Shown here piece after piece: positions 15,548-23,108 of a stretch of DNA of 64,000 nucleotides. Numbering within the stretch: position 1 is the first letter of the stretch; every line of letters begins with the position of its first letter. The DNA lies in assembly GCF_035784015.1 (NCBI RefSeq), contig NZ_JALKOW010000001.1; one strand, given 5' to 3'. This stretch comes from Comamonas sp009360615 (GTDB lineage Bacteria > Pseudomonadota > Gammaproteobacteria > Burkholderiales > Burkholderiaceae_C). The translations under genes and the position numbers were made by a program. The notes beneath the pieces were generated by a model. The model was not told the DNA's origin. It worked only from the letters and a program-made list of their open reading frames with translations, and did no database searches.

Positions 15548-17275
15548 ATGGTGAAAGAAGAAAACAAATCGGGAGGGCTGCTGTCCAAGGTGGCGCGCTT
15601 TGTGCGTCACCCGACCGTGAACTGGTCCGATTTGGAGAATCTCAACCAGGAAAGCGAAGAAAGCCAGTACAGCAAGCAGGCGCTCAAGGAAATGCTGGAG
15701 CGCAAGCGCCAGAACGACTTTGTGCGCAAGCGCGAGTTTGACCAGCTGCGAAAGCTGCGCCAGGCCCAGCTGTCCAAGGCGGCGCTGAGCGCCAGGGTGC
15801 CCCTGGATTCGCCCACGCCATTGGCGGCTTCCTCCTTTTTGCAGACGGCCCAGAGCTCCGTACCTGGCGAGCGTGCGCAGACCATCAGGAAGATCGACGA
15901 GATCGAGGCGCAGATGGCCCAGCAATGGTGGCGCGGCAAGCAGGCCGCCGATGCCGCGACCATGCCGTTGCAGCTGCCGGAGGAGGGGAACACCATGCCT
16001 TCGGTGTTCAAGACCCAGCCGCCTTCGCTAGGCACTCTGCCTCTGCTGCAGGACGTGCTGCCCAGTGACCTGAAGCTGCCGCAGCCGGGGGTGCAGGCCC
16101 ATCCGGCGGGCATGCCGGCTCTGCGTGGCGAGACGGATTTTTCCCCGGGATTTGCGACGACCGAGGTTGCAGCCCCGGCCGATGTCCATATGGTTCCGCC
16201 ATCCTTTGTGCGCTTCGAGCATGACGCCGCGCTGGAGGATGCCGCGATAGTGTTTGCCAGCGGTGACAACGCTGCGGCGGAGGCCAGTCTCAAGGCCTTG
16301 ATTGCCGAGCGTGCCCAGGATGCGCCGGCGCAGTTGCCGGTCTGGCTGGCATTGCTGGACATGTACCGTGCAGCCGGCATGCAGGCCCGCTTCGAGGATG
16401 CGGCCATGGACTTCGTGGCGCGCTTCGGTCGCTCTGCACCGCAATGGTTCGTGATGCCGCAGCAGGCCGGCCGGCTCAGCGAGGCCCCTTCGGATGTCGG
16501 TGCAGCGCCGATCGCTCTGCGCTGGCAGGCGCCGGTGCAGCTGGACGAGGCCGGCTTCAGGGCCTTGCTGGCCCACAAGGCACGTTGCGTCGGCAGTGCG
16601 ATCATGGACTGGAGCACCCTGGAGAGCCTGGCCCGCGGCATCCAGAAGCCGCTGCTGGATGCGGTGCAGCGCTGGGCAGGCGAAAAGGGGACCCTGGTAT
16701 TTGCGGGTCACGAGAGATTGCTGGCAGTGCTCAGCAAGCACACCCCTTCCGGTGACCGCTCTGTCGATCAGGACTGGTGGCACTTGCGTCTTGCCATGCT
16801 GCGCCTGATGCATCTGCAGGACGAATTCGAACTGACGGCTCTCGACTACTGCGTCACCTACGAGCTGTCGCCGCCTTCCTGGGAGGATCCTCTGTGTGCG
16901 TATGCCCATGAAGGGCAGGCGCAGAGCCCGCGTGCCCAGGATAGCCGGCTTCTGGGTCCGGAGACGCTTCAGCCCGGCATGCTGTGGAAAGAGCACAAGC
17001 CGCGTTTTGCGCTGCAAGGCGTGATCGACGGAGATGCACTGCCCTGGCTGGCCGAGGTCCAGGAGAAAGCCAAGCTTGGCGAAGCCGTTGCGATTGACTG
17101 CACACGCCTGGTGCGCATGGACTTTGCCGCCGCAGGTTCGGTGCTGAACTGGGCGGCCCAGATGCAGGAGCTGGGCCATGTGCTTCAGTTCAGCCAGCTG
17201 CATCAGCTGCTGGCGGTGTTCTTCAATGTCGTGGGCATTCAGGAGCATGCCCAGGTGGTTCCAAGGCGGGACTAG
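15548..17275 (+). CDS. STAS-like domain protein of unknown role
   Basis: 575 residues starting 47 bases after dksA. The first 75 residues are highly charged and helical ('LKEMLERKRQNDFVRKREFDQLRKLRQ' region), followed by a Pro/Ala-rich linker to about 230. A helical, TPR-like stretch near 230-300 has 'EASLKALIAERAQDAPAQLP'. The C-terminus, about 485-565, reads as a STAS fold: 'QGVIDGDALPWLAEV', 'VAIDCTRLVRMDFAAAGSVLNW', 'LHQLLAVFFNVVGI'. STAS domains bind partners or nucleotides in anti-sigma antagonists and transporters. I cannot assign a function. It is co-directional with hslVU, about 100 bases upstream of hslV. Confidence 0.7.
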   Translation: MVKEENKSGGLLSKVARFVRHPTVNWSDLENLNQESEESQYSKQALKEMLERKRQNDFVRKREFDQLRKLRQAQLSKAALSARVPLDSPTPLAASSFLQTAQSSVPGERAQTIRKIDEIEAQMAQQWWRGKQAADAATMPLQLPEEGNTMPSVFKTQPPSLGTLPLLQDVLPSDLKLPQPGVQAHPAGMPALRGETDFSPGFATTEVAAPADVHMVPPSFVRFEHDAALEDAAIVFASGDNAAAEASLKALIAERAQDAPAQLPVWLALLDMYRAAGMQARFEDAAMDFVARFGRSAPQWFVMPQQAGRLSEAPSDVGAAPIALRWQAPVQLDEAGFRALLAHKARCVGSAIMDWSTLESLARGIQKPLLDAVQRWAGEKGTLVFAGHERLLAVLSKHTPSGDRSVDQDWWHLRLAMLRLMHLQDEFELTALDYCVTYELSPPSWEDPLCAYAHEGQAQSPRAQDSRLLGPETLQPGMLWKEHKPRFALQGVIDGDALPWLAEVQEKAKLGEAVAIDCTRLVRMDFAAAGSVLNWAAQMQELGHVLQFSQLHQLLAVFFNVVGIQEHAQVVPRRD

Positions 17276-17337
17276 TCCCCAGCAGCGGCCTTGCAGCGCC
17301 GCGCCACACATGCCCTGCAATTTCTTTTCCGGGCGCT

Positions 17338-17366
17338 CTTGAGGTTGGCGCGGGCAACCCCCATCT
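17338..17366 (+). promoter_or_regulatory. Sigma-32-like heat-shock promoter of hslVU
   Basis: CTTGAG (17338-17343) and CCCCATCT (17359-17366) with 15 bases between them match the known RpoH pattern CTTGAA...CCCCATNT closely. The hslV ATG is at 17374, only seven bases after the -10 block, so transcription would begin at or next to the start codon. Confidence 0.7.
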
Positions 17367-17373
17367 GCAGCAG

Positions 17374-17919
17374 ATGGAACAGTTTCACGGCACCACCATT
17401 TTGAGCGTGCGCCGCCAGACTCCCGAGGGCGTGCAAGTCGCCATCGGCGGTGATGGTCAGGTCACATTGGGCAACATCGTCATCAAGGGCACTGCGCGCA
17501 AGGTGCGCAAGCTCTATCACGGCAAGGTGCTGGCGGGCTTTGCGGGGGCAACTGCAGATGCCTTCACATTATTCGAGCGCTTCGAGGCCAAACTGGAGAA
17601 ACACCAGGGCAATCTGACCCGCGCCGCGATCGAGCTGACCAAGGAGTGGCGCACCGACCGTGTGCTGCGCAAGCTGGAAGCCATGCTGGCGGTCGCCGAT
17701 GCAACGACCTCGCTCATCATCACCGGCAATGGCGACGTGCTGGAGCCCGAGCAGGGCATCGTGGCCATCGGCTCCGGCGGTGCCTATGCGCACTCCGCCG
17801 CCAAGGCCTTGCTGAACAATACCGAGCTGTCGGCCGAGGATGTGGTGCGCAAGTCCCTGGCCATTGCCGGCGAGCTGTGCATCTACACCAACATGAATCA
17901 CACGATCGAGACGCTGTAA
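17374..17919 (+). CDS. hslV: ATP-dependent protease subunit HslV
   Basis: 181 residues. The catalytic N-terminal threonine is Thr7 in 'HGTTILSVRR', exposed when the MEQFHG propeptide is removed. Further family marks are 'GGDGQVTLG', 'ATADAFTLFERFE' and 'AIGSGGAYA'. HslV forms the two-ring peptidase chamber that works with the HslU unfoldase. No ribosome site precedes the ATG. It is separated from hslU by a 76-base gap with a dispersed repeat. Confidence 0.96.
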   Translation: MEQFHGTTILSVRRQTPEGVQVAIGGDGQVTLGNIVIKGTARKVRKLYHGKVLAGFAGATADAFTLFERFEAKLEKHQGNLTRAAIELTKEWRTDRVLRKLEAMLAVADATTSLIITGNGDVLEPEQGIVAIGSGGAYAHSAAKALLNNTELSAEDVVRKSLAIAGELCIYTNMNHTIETL

Positions 17920-17934
17920 GCACTCGTCTATTCG

Positions 17935-17985
17935 AACTGATAGCTGCTGGCGCTTCATGCATGGGCGCCAGAGGCATTTTTGACT
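17935..17985 (+). repeat. Dispersed GATAGCTG repeat, copy S2
   Basis: GAACTGATAGCTGCTGGCGC opens the element, and TGGCGC (17948-17953) pairs with GCGCCA (17965-17970) before GAGGCATTTTT. It sits between hslV and hslU, 15 bases after the hslV stop. Confidence 0.6.
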
Positions 17986-17995
17986 GAGAATTCAC

Positions 17996-19315
17996 ATGTC
18001 TTCTGCCATGACTCCCCAGGAGATCGTCTCCGAGCTGGACAAGCACATCGTCGGCCAGCATGGTGCCAAGCGCGCGGTGTCGATCGCGTTGCGCAATCGC
18101 TGGCGCCGCCAGCAGGTGCCGGAGGGCCTGCGCCAGGAAATCACCCCCAAGAACATTCTGATGATCGGACCCACGGGCGTGGGCAAGACGGAGATTGCCC
18201 GCCGCCTCGCAAAGCTTGCCGATGCGCCCTTCATCAAGGTCGAGGCGACCAAGTTTACCGAAGTGGGCTATGTGGGCAAGGATGTGGACGCCATCATCCG
18301 CGATCTGGCCGAAGTCGCCGTCAAGCAGACGCGCGAGTCGGACATGAAGAAGATGCGCGCCCGCGCCGAAGATGCCGCCGAGGAGCGCATTCTCGATGTG
18401 CTGGTCCCGCAGGCCCGCACCGGCGAAGTTCCGGCGGACAATACGGCACGTCAGGTCTTCCGCAAGAAGCTGCGCGAGGGTCAGCTGGACGACAAGGAAA
18501 TCGAGATCGACATTGCCGAGCAGATGCCCCAGGTGCAGATCATGGGCCCCCAGGGCATGGAGGAGATGGCCGAGCAGCTGCGCGGCATGTTCAGCCACAT
18601 GGGTCAGGAAAAGCGCAAGACGCGCAAGCTCAGGATCGCAGAGGCCATGAAGCTGCTCACCGATGAGGAAGCCGCCAAGATGGTCAACGAGGAAGATGTC
18701 AAGACCCGCGCCATCGCCAATGCCGAGCAGAACGGCATTGTTTTCATCGATGAAATCGACAAGGTGGCCACGCGTCAGGAAACCAGCGGTTCCGACGTCT
18801 CGCGCCAGGGCGTGCAGCGCGATCTTCTGCCCCTGGTCGAGGGCACCAGCGTCTCGACCAAGTATGGCGTGGTCAAGACCGATCACATCCTGTTCATCGC
18901 TTCGGGCGCTTTCCATCTGTCCAAGCCCAGCGACCTGATTCCCGAGCTTCAAGGGCGCTTTCCCATTCGCGTGGAACTGGAATCTTTGTCGGTTCAGGAC
19001 TTCGAGGCGATTCTCATGCAGACTCACGCCTCCCTGGTCAAGCAATACCAGGCGCTGCTGGCGACCGAAGGCGTGACGCTGGAGTTCAAGCCCGAGGGCA
19101 TCACGCGGCTGGCGACGATTGCCTTCGACGTCAACGAAAGTACCGAGAACATCGGTGCGCGGCGCCTGTCCACCGTGATGGAGCGCCTGCTGGACGAGGT
19201 CAGCTTCGATGCGGCCAAGCTTTCGGGGCAGACCGTGGTCATCGATGCGGCCTATGTGGATCAGCGCCTGCAGATGCTGAGCAAGGATGAGGATCTGTCG
19301 CGCTTCATTCTTTGA
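17996..19315 (+). CDS. hslU: ATP-dependent protease ATPase subunit HslU
   Basis: 439 residues, the usual length. Walker A 'GPTGVGKT' is at 58-65, Walker B 'VFIDEIDKV' near 250, the pore motif 'GYVG' near 91, and the C-terminal 'EDLSRFIL' tail that inserts into HslV is intact. The I-domain spans roughly 110-245. HslU is an AAA+ unfoldase that feeds proteins into HslV during heat and envelope stress. It probably shares the heat-shock transcript with hslV. Confidence 0.96.
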   Translation: MSSAMTPQEIVSELDKHIVGQHGAKRAVSIALRNRWRRQQVPEGLRQEITPKNILMIGPTGVGKTEIARRLAKLADAPFIKVEATKFTEVGYVGKDVDAIIRDLAEVAVKQTRESDMKKMRARAEDAAEERILDVLVPQARTGEVPADNTARQVFRKKLREGQLDDKEIEIDIAEQMPQVQIMGPQGMEEMAEQLRGMFSHMGQEKRKTRKLRIAEAMKLLTDEEAAKMVNEEDVKTRAIANAEQNGIVFIDEIDKVATRQETSGSDVSRQGVQRDLLPLVEGTSVSTKYGVVKTDHILFIASGAFHLSKPSDLIPELQGRFPIRVELESLSVQDFEAILMQTHASLVKQYQALLATEGVTLEFKPEGITRLATIAFDVNESTENIGARRLSTVMERLLDEVSFDAAKLSGQTVVIDAAYVDQRLQMLSKDEDLSRFIL

Positions 19316-19337
19316 GGAACGGAGTGCCTGGACGCAG

Positions 19338-19360
19338 CTGCCCGCCTGTGCGGGCAGTTT
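19338..19360 (+). terminator. Hairpin terminator after hslU
   Basis: CTGCCCGC (19338-19345), loop CTGT, GCGGGCAG (19350-19357), then a short TTT and a T-rich run. The T-tract is weak. Confidence 0.65.
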
Positions 19361-19554
19361 GCATTTGTAGGAGAAGGTCGAGACTTCAATCAGTTCTTTC
19401 CATTGAATTGAATGGTTGCAATTGACGTCCCCTAATGAGAGTCCACTTGCATTGACTTGGCTAAGTGCTTGTAAAGGAAAGGTATTTTCGAAATAAGGCC
19501 TTTCTTTTTCTCTCTAAGTGCTTGATTTCATTGCAAATAATTGTTCCTTCGGGT
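19361..19554. other. AT-rich gap before the dcw promoter
   Basis: This non-coding stretch is visibly richer in A/T than its surroundings, with pyrimidine runs near 19500. I see no ORF with coding character, no clear hairpin and no repeat. It may act as an upstream element for the mraZ promoter. Confidence 0.4.
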
Positions 19555-19583
19555 TTGGAATCACCTGAAATTGCTGCTACAGT
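19555..19583 (+). promoter_or_regulatory. Promoter of the dcw cluster
   Basis: TTGGAA (19555-19560), a 17-base spacer and TACAGT (19578-19583) form a good sigma-70 promoter about 85 bases before the mraZ GTG. It directly abuts the putative MraZ-binding repeats. Confidence 0.65.
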
Positions 19584-19610
19584 GCAAAAAAGTGCAATTA
19601 AGTGGTGAAA
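19581..19610 (+). promoter_or_regulatory. Three direct repeats, putative MraZ operator
   Basis: Three 10-base units in exact register, AGTGCAAAAA, AGTGCAATTA and AGTGGTGAAA, start at 19581. MraZ is known to bind several short TGGG-like direct repeats with a 10-base period downstream of its own promoter. The period and place fit, but the core here is GTGC/GTGG rather than TGGG. Confidence 0.55.
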
Positions 19611-19670
19611 GCTGCCTTCGCACCCCATTTTTGGGGAGTGAGCGGTTCCAGATGACCGGAGCAACCAGCC

Positions 19671-20099
19671 GTGTTTCAAGGGGCGTCTTCGCTGAATCTC
19701 GATGGAAAGGGGCGGCTTTCAGTGCCGACCCGGCATCGTGACGCCCTTTTGTCCTTGGCGGAGGGGCAGGTCACTTTCACCAAGCATCCTGATGGTTGTC
19801 TGTTGCTGTTTCCGCGCCCGGAGTGGCTGCAGTTTCGCGAGCGTGTCGCACAACTGCCCATTACGGCTCAGTGGTGGAAGCGGATTTTTCTGGGCAATGC
19901 CATGGATGCGGAGATGGATGCAACCGGTCGGCTGCTGATTTCGCCCGAGTTGCGTGAGGCCACAGGTCTGACCAAGGAGGTCTTGATGCTGGGCATGGGG
20001 GCGCATTTCGAGGTCTGGGACAAGGCCACTTATGAAATGCGCGAAGCGGAAGCGCGCCAGCAACCGATGCCGGCGGCTTTCCAGGATTTTGTTTTGTAG
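19671..20099 (+). CDS. mraZ: Transcriptional regulator MraZ
   Basis: 142 residues from a GTG at 19671. Two AbrB-like swapped-hairpin halves are visible: 'FQGASSLNLDGKGRLSVPTRHRD' and 'AMDAEMDATGRLLISPELRE'. MraZ is the first gene of the division and cell-wall cluster in many bacteria and represses it by binding upstream direct repeats as a ring. The GTG start fits the conserved N-terminus, since no ATG lies in the same region. Confidence 0.95.
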   Translation: MFQGASSLNLDGKGRLSVPTRHRDALLSLAEGQVTFTKHPDGCLLLFPRPEWLQFRERVAQLPITAQWWKRIFLGNAMDAEMDATGRLLISPELREATGLTKEVLMLGMGAHFEVWDKATYEMREAEARQQPMPAAFQDFVL

Positions 20100-20108
20100 G
20101 AAGTGCTT

Positions 20109-21038
20109 GTGAATCAGCCGTTGCAACATATCACCGTCTTGCTGGACGAGGCCGTGGACGCCCTGCTGGGCGGTGCCACCGAGCCGCCTGCCGGCCAGTG
20201 GGTCGATGCGACGTTCGGTCGAGGCGGTCATTCCCGGCTCATCTTGCGAAGGCTGGGGCCGGACGGGCGCTTGATAGCGTTCGACAAAGACCCGGACGCA
20301 ATTGCTGAGGCGGCGCGCATCACCGATGCGCGTTTTTCGATTCGGCATGAAGGATTTCGCCATCTGGGCGAACTGCCCGAAGGCAGCGTGCAGGGGGTGC
20401 TGATGGACCTGGGCGTGAGCTCGCCCCAGATCGACAACCCGGACCGGGGCTTCAGCTTCCGCTTTGACGGTCCCCTCGACATGCGCATGGACACCACGCG
20501 CGGTCAAAGCGTTGCCGAGTGGCTTGAAGACGCGGAAGTGCAGCAGATTGCGGAGGTGATACGTGACTACGGCGAAGAACGGTTTGCTGGCCCCATTGCA
20601 AAGGCGATTGTTGCTCGGCGCGAGAGCCAGGGCCCATTACGCACCACTGCCGAGCTGGCCGAGCTCGTGGCTGGCGCGGTCAAGACCCGCGAGGCTGGGC
20701 AGAACCCGGCAACACGGACCTTCCAGGCTCTTCGGATTTTCATCAATGCCGAACTTCAGGAGCTTGAGCAAGCGCTAGAGGCCAGCCTGCGCGTGCTGGC
20801 ACCCGGCGGCCGTCTGGCCGTGATCAGCTTCCACTCGCTGGAAGACCGCATCGTCAAGCAGTTCATTGCCAGGCACTCCAAGGAGGTCTACGACCGCCGT
20901 GCGCCATTTGCACCCCCTGTGCCGATGCGACTGAAGGCGCTGGAGCGCATCAAGCCCAGTGCAGCCGAGGTGCAGGCCAATCCCCGTTCGCGCTCTGCCG
21001 TGATGCGCGTCGCCGAGCGCACCGAGGTGCCTGCATGA
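20109..21038 (+). CDS. rsmH: 16S rRNA (cytosine-1402-N4) methyltransferase
   Basis: 309 residues from the GTG at 20109; AGGAAG (20098-20103) gives good spacing, while the GTG at 20103 overlaps that site. The family start 'HITVLLDEAVDALL', the SAM-binding 'WVDATFGRGGHSR' and the later 'NPATRTFQALRIFINAEL' and 'ISFHSLEDRIVKQF' are all present. RsmH methylates C1402 in the decoding centre of 16S rRNA. It is second in the dcw cluster, nine bases after mraZ. Confidence 0.96.
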   Translation: MNQPLQHITVLLDEAVDALLGGATEPPAGQWVDATFGRGGHSRLILRRLGPDGRLIAFDKDPDAIAEAARITDARFSIRHEGFRHLGELPEGSVQGVLMDLGVSSPQIDNPDRGFSFRFDGPLDMRMDTTRGQSVAEWLEDAEVQQIAEVIRDYGEERFAGPIAKAIVARRESQGPLRTTAELAELVAGAVKTREAGQNPATRTFQALRIFINAELQELEQALEASLRVLAPGGRLAVISFHSLEDRIVKQFIARHSKEVYDRRAPFAPPVPMRLKALERIKPSAAEVQANPRSRSAVMRVAERTEVPA

Positions 21039-21081
21039 TGCACCGCCATGCCGCTCAGAGCATGGCTGCGGGAGGGCTGCC

Positions 21082-21363
21082 ATGCTGCGCATAAACCTGC
21101 TGCTGCTGCTGGCGGTCATGACCAGCGCCATCTTTCTGGTGCACACCCAGTATGAGTCGCGCCGGCTGTTCACCGAGCTGGACCGTGCCGAGGCCGAGGC
21201 GCGCCGTCTGGCGACCGACCAGTTGCGCCTGCAGGTGGAAAAGCGTGCTCAGGCCACGCCACAGCGCATCGAGACCCTGGCGCGCGAAAAGCTGCAGATG
21301 AAGCCTGCTTCCCCGGCGATCACCCAGTACGTGCAGGAATCTGCAACGGGAGCGGCGCGATGA
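21082..21363 (+). CDS. ftsL: Cell division protein FtsL
   Basis: 93 residues: a short cytoplasmic start, one membrane segment at about 3-20 ('INLLLLLAVMTSAIFLV'), then a periplasmic coiled coil ('LFTELDRAEAEARRLATD'). This is the normal bitopic FtsL plan; with FtsB and FtsQ it activates FtsWI septal synthesis. Its stop overlaps ftsI by four bases. Identification rests on position and topology, since FtsL sequences are poorly conserved. Confidence 0.9.
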   Translation: MLRINLLLLLAVMTSAIFLVHTQYESRRLFTELDRAEAEARRLATDQLRLQVEKRAQATPQRIETLAREKLQMKPASPAITQYVQESATGAAR

Positions 21364-23108
21364 CACGCAGCGTGCTCTACACCACCAGTCCGCTGCTGGC
21401 CTCCAAGACGCCGCTGTGGCGCAGCAAGTTCATCGTCGCTGCGCTGGCGCTGGGCTTTGTGGGCCTGGGCGCGCGTGCGGCCTATGTGCAGGTGTTCGGC
21501 AACGACTTCTTCAAGCGCCAGGGCCTGGTGCGCTTTGCTCGCACCCTGGAGCTGCCCGCCAACCGCGGCCGCCTGCTGGATCGCAACGGTCTGATCCTGG
21601 CGTCCAGCGTACCGGCGGCCAGCATCTGGGCCATTCCGGAAGATGTGGATCTGAAGGATCCCGACGTGCAGCAAAAGCTCAAGGAGGTGGCGCGTCTCAT
21701 GGACATGCCGCTGCGCTCGCTGATGGAGAAGCTGGATGTCGAGGACAAGACCTTCGTCTGGGTCAAGCGCCAGCTGGACTGGGACGTGGGCCAGAAGATC
21801 GTGGCGCTCAATATCAAGGGCATCTACAACCGCAAGGAATACAAGCGCCAGTATCCCGAAGGGGAGTCTGCAGCGCATATCGTCGGCTTCACCAACGTGG
21901 AGGACCATGGCCAGGAGGGCATGGAGCTGGCGTTTGACAAGGAGCTTGCGGGGCGGCCCGGCTCGCGTCGCGTGATCAAGGACCGCCTGGGCCGCGTGGT
22001 CGAGGGCGTGGGCGAGGAAGTGCCGCCGCAGGACGGTCAGGACATTCAGCTGTCCATCGACAGCAAGGTGCAGTACTACGCCTACCAGAAGCTCAAGCAG
22101 CAGGTGGAGTCGCAAAAGGCCAAGGCCGGCAGCGTGGTGGTGATGGATGCGCACACCGGCGAGTTGCTGGCCCTGGCGAACTATCCCAGCTATGACCCTG
22201 GCCACCGCAAGAACCTGACGGGCGAACAGCTGCGCAACCGCGCGCTGACCGACACCTTCGAGCCGGGCTCGACCATGAAGCCCATCACCATCGCCACGGC
22301 GCTGGAGCTCAAGCGCGTCAAGCCCTCCACCATCATCGATACCTCACCGGGCCGCTATACGGTGACGGGCTCCACCATCACCGATACGCACAACTACGGT
22401 GCGCTCACCGTGGAGGGCGTGATCCAGAAGTCCAGCAACGTGGGCGCGACCAAGGTTGCGCAAAGGCTGTCGCCCCAGGAAATGTGGGAGTACTTCAGTG
22501 CCCTGGGCTTCGGCCAGAAGCCCCAAATTCAGTTCCCGGGAGCGGTCTCGGGCCGCCTGCGTGCCTGGAAGACCTGGAAGCCCATCGAGCAGGCCACCAT
22601 GTCCTATGGCTATGGTCTTTCGGCCTCGCTGTTCCAGATGGCGCGCTCCTACACCGTGTTCTCCAACGAGGGCAATGTCATTCCCTCGACGATTCTGAAA
22701 ACGACCGAACCCCCCGTAGGCGTGCGCGTGATCTCCAAGGAAAACGCCGAGGCGGTGCTGCACATGCTGCGCCTGGCTGCCGGCCCTGGCGGTACCGGCC
22801 AGAAGGCACAGGCCGAGGGCTACACCATCGGTGGCAAGTCCGGCACGGCTCGCAAGCAGGTGGGCAAGAGCTATGCCGCTGGCAAATACCGCGCCTGGTT
22901 CACGGGCATTGCCCCCATCGACAAGCCGCGCATCATCGTGGCCGTGATGGTGGACGAGCCAACGGCCGGTTCCTATTACGGCGGCACGGTGGCCGGTCCG
23001 GTGTTTGCGGACGTGGTCCAGCAGACATTGCGTTTCATGGGCGTTCAGCCCGACAAGGAAGTCAAGCCTCAGATCGTGGCTGCACCCGCTGAGGAGCCTG
23101 TGCTATGA
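21360..23108 (+). CDS. ftsI: Septal peptidoglycan transpeptidase FtsI (PBP3)
   Basis: 582 residues with one membrane segment near 22-42. The class B pedestal domain starts with 'RGRLLDRNG'. Transpeptidase motifs: Ser304 in 'GSTMKP' (SxxK), 'SSN' in 'IQKSSNVGA', and Lys493 in 'KSGTA'. It cross-links septal peptidoglycan in partnership with FtsW, encoded at 29110. It overlaps both ftsL and murE by four bases, so translation is probably coupled. Confidence 0.96.
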   Translation: MTRSVLYTTSPLLASKTPLWRSKFIVAALALGFVGLGARAAYVQVFGNDFFKRQGLVRFARTLELPANRGRLLDRNGLILASSVPAASIWAIPEDVDLKDPDVQQKLKEVARLMDMPLRSLMEKLDVEDKTFVWVKRQLDWDVGQKIVALNIKGIYNRKEYKRQYPEGESAAHIVGFTNVEDHGQEGMELAFDKELAGRPGSRRVIKDRLGRVVEGVGEEVPPQDGQDIQLSIDSKVQYYAYQKLKQQVESQKAKAGSVVVMDAHTGELLALANYPSYDPGHRKNLTGEQLRNRALTDTFEPGSTMKPITIATALELKRVKPSTIIDTSPGRYTVTGSTITDTHNYGALTVEGVIQKSSNVGATKVAQRLSPQEMWEYFSALGFGQKPQIQFPGAVSGRLRAWKTWKPIEQATMSYGYGLSASLFQMARSYTVFSNEGNVIPSTILKTTEPPVGVRVISKENAEAVLHMLRLAAGPGGTGQKAQAEGYTIGGKSGTARKQVGKSYAAGKYRAWFTGIAPIDKPRIIVAVMVDEPTAGSYYGGTVAGPVFADVVQQTLRFMGVQPDKEVKPQIVAAPAEEPVL

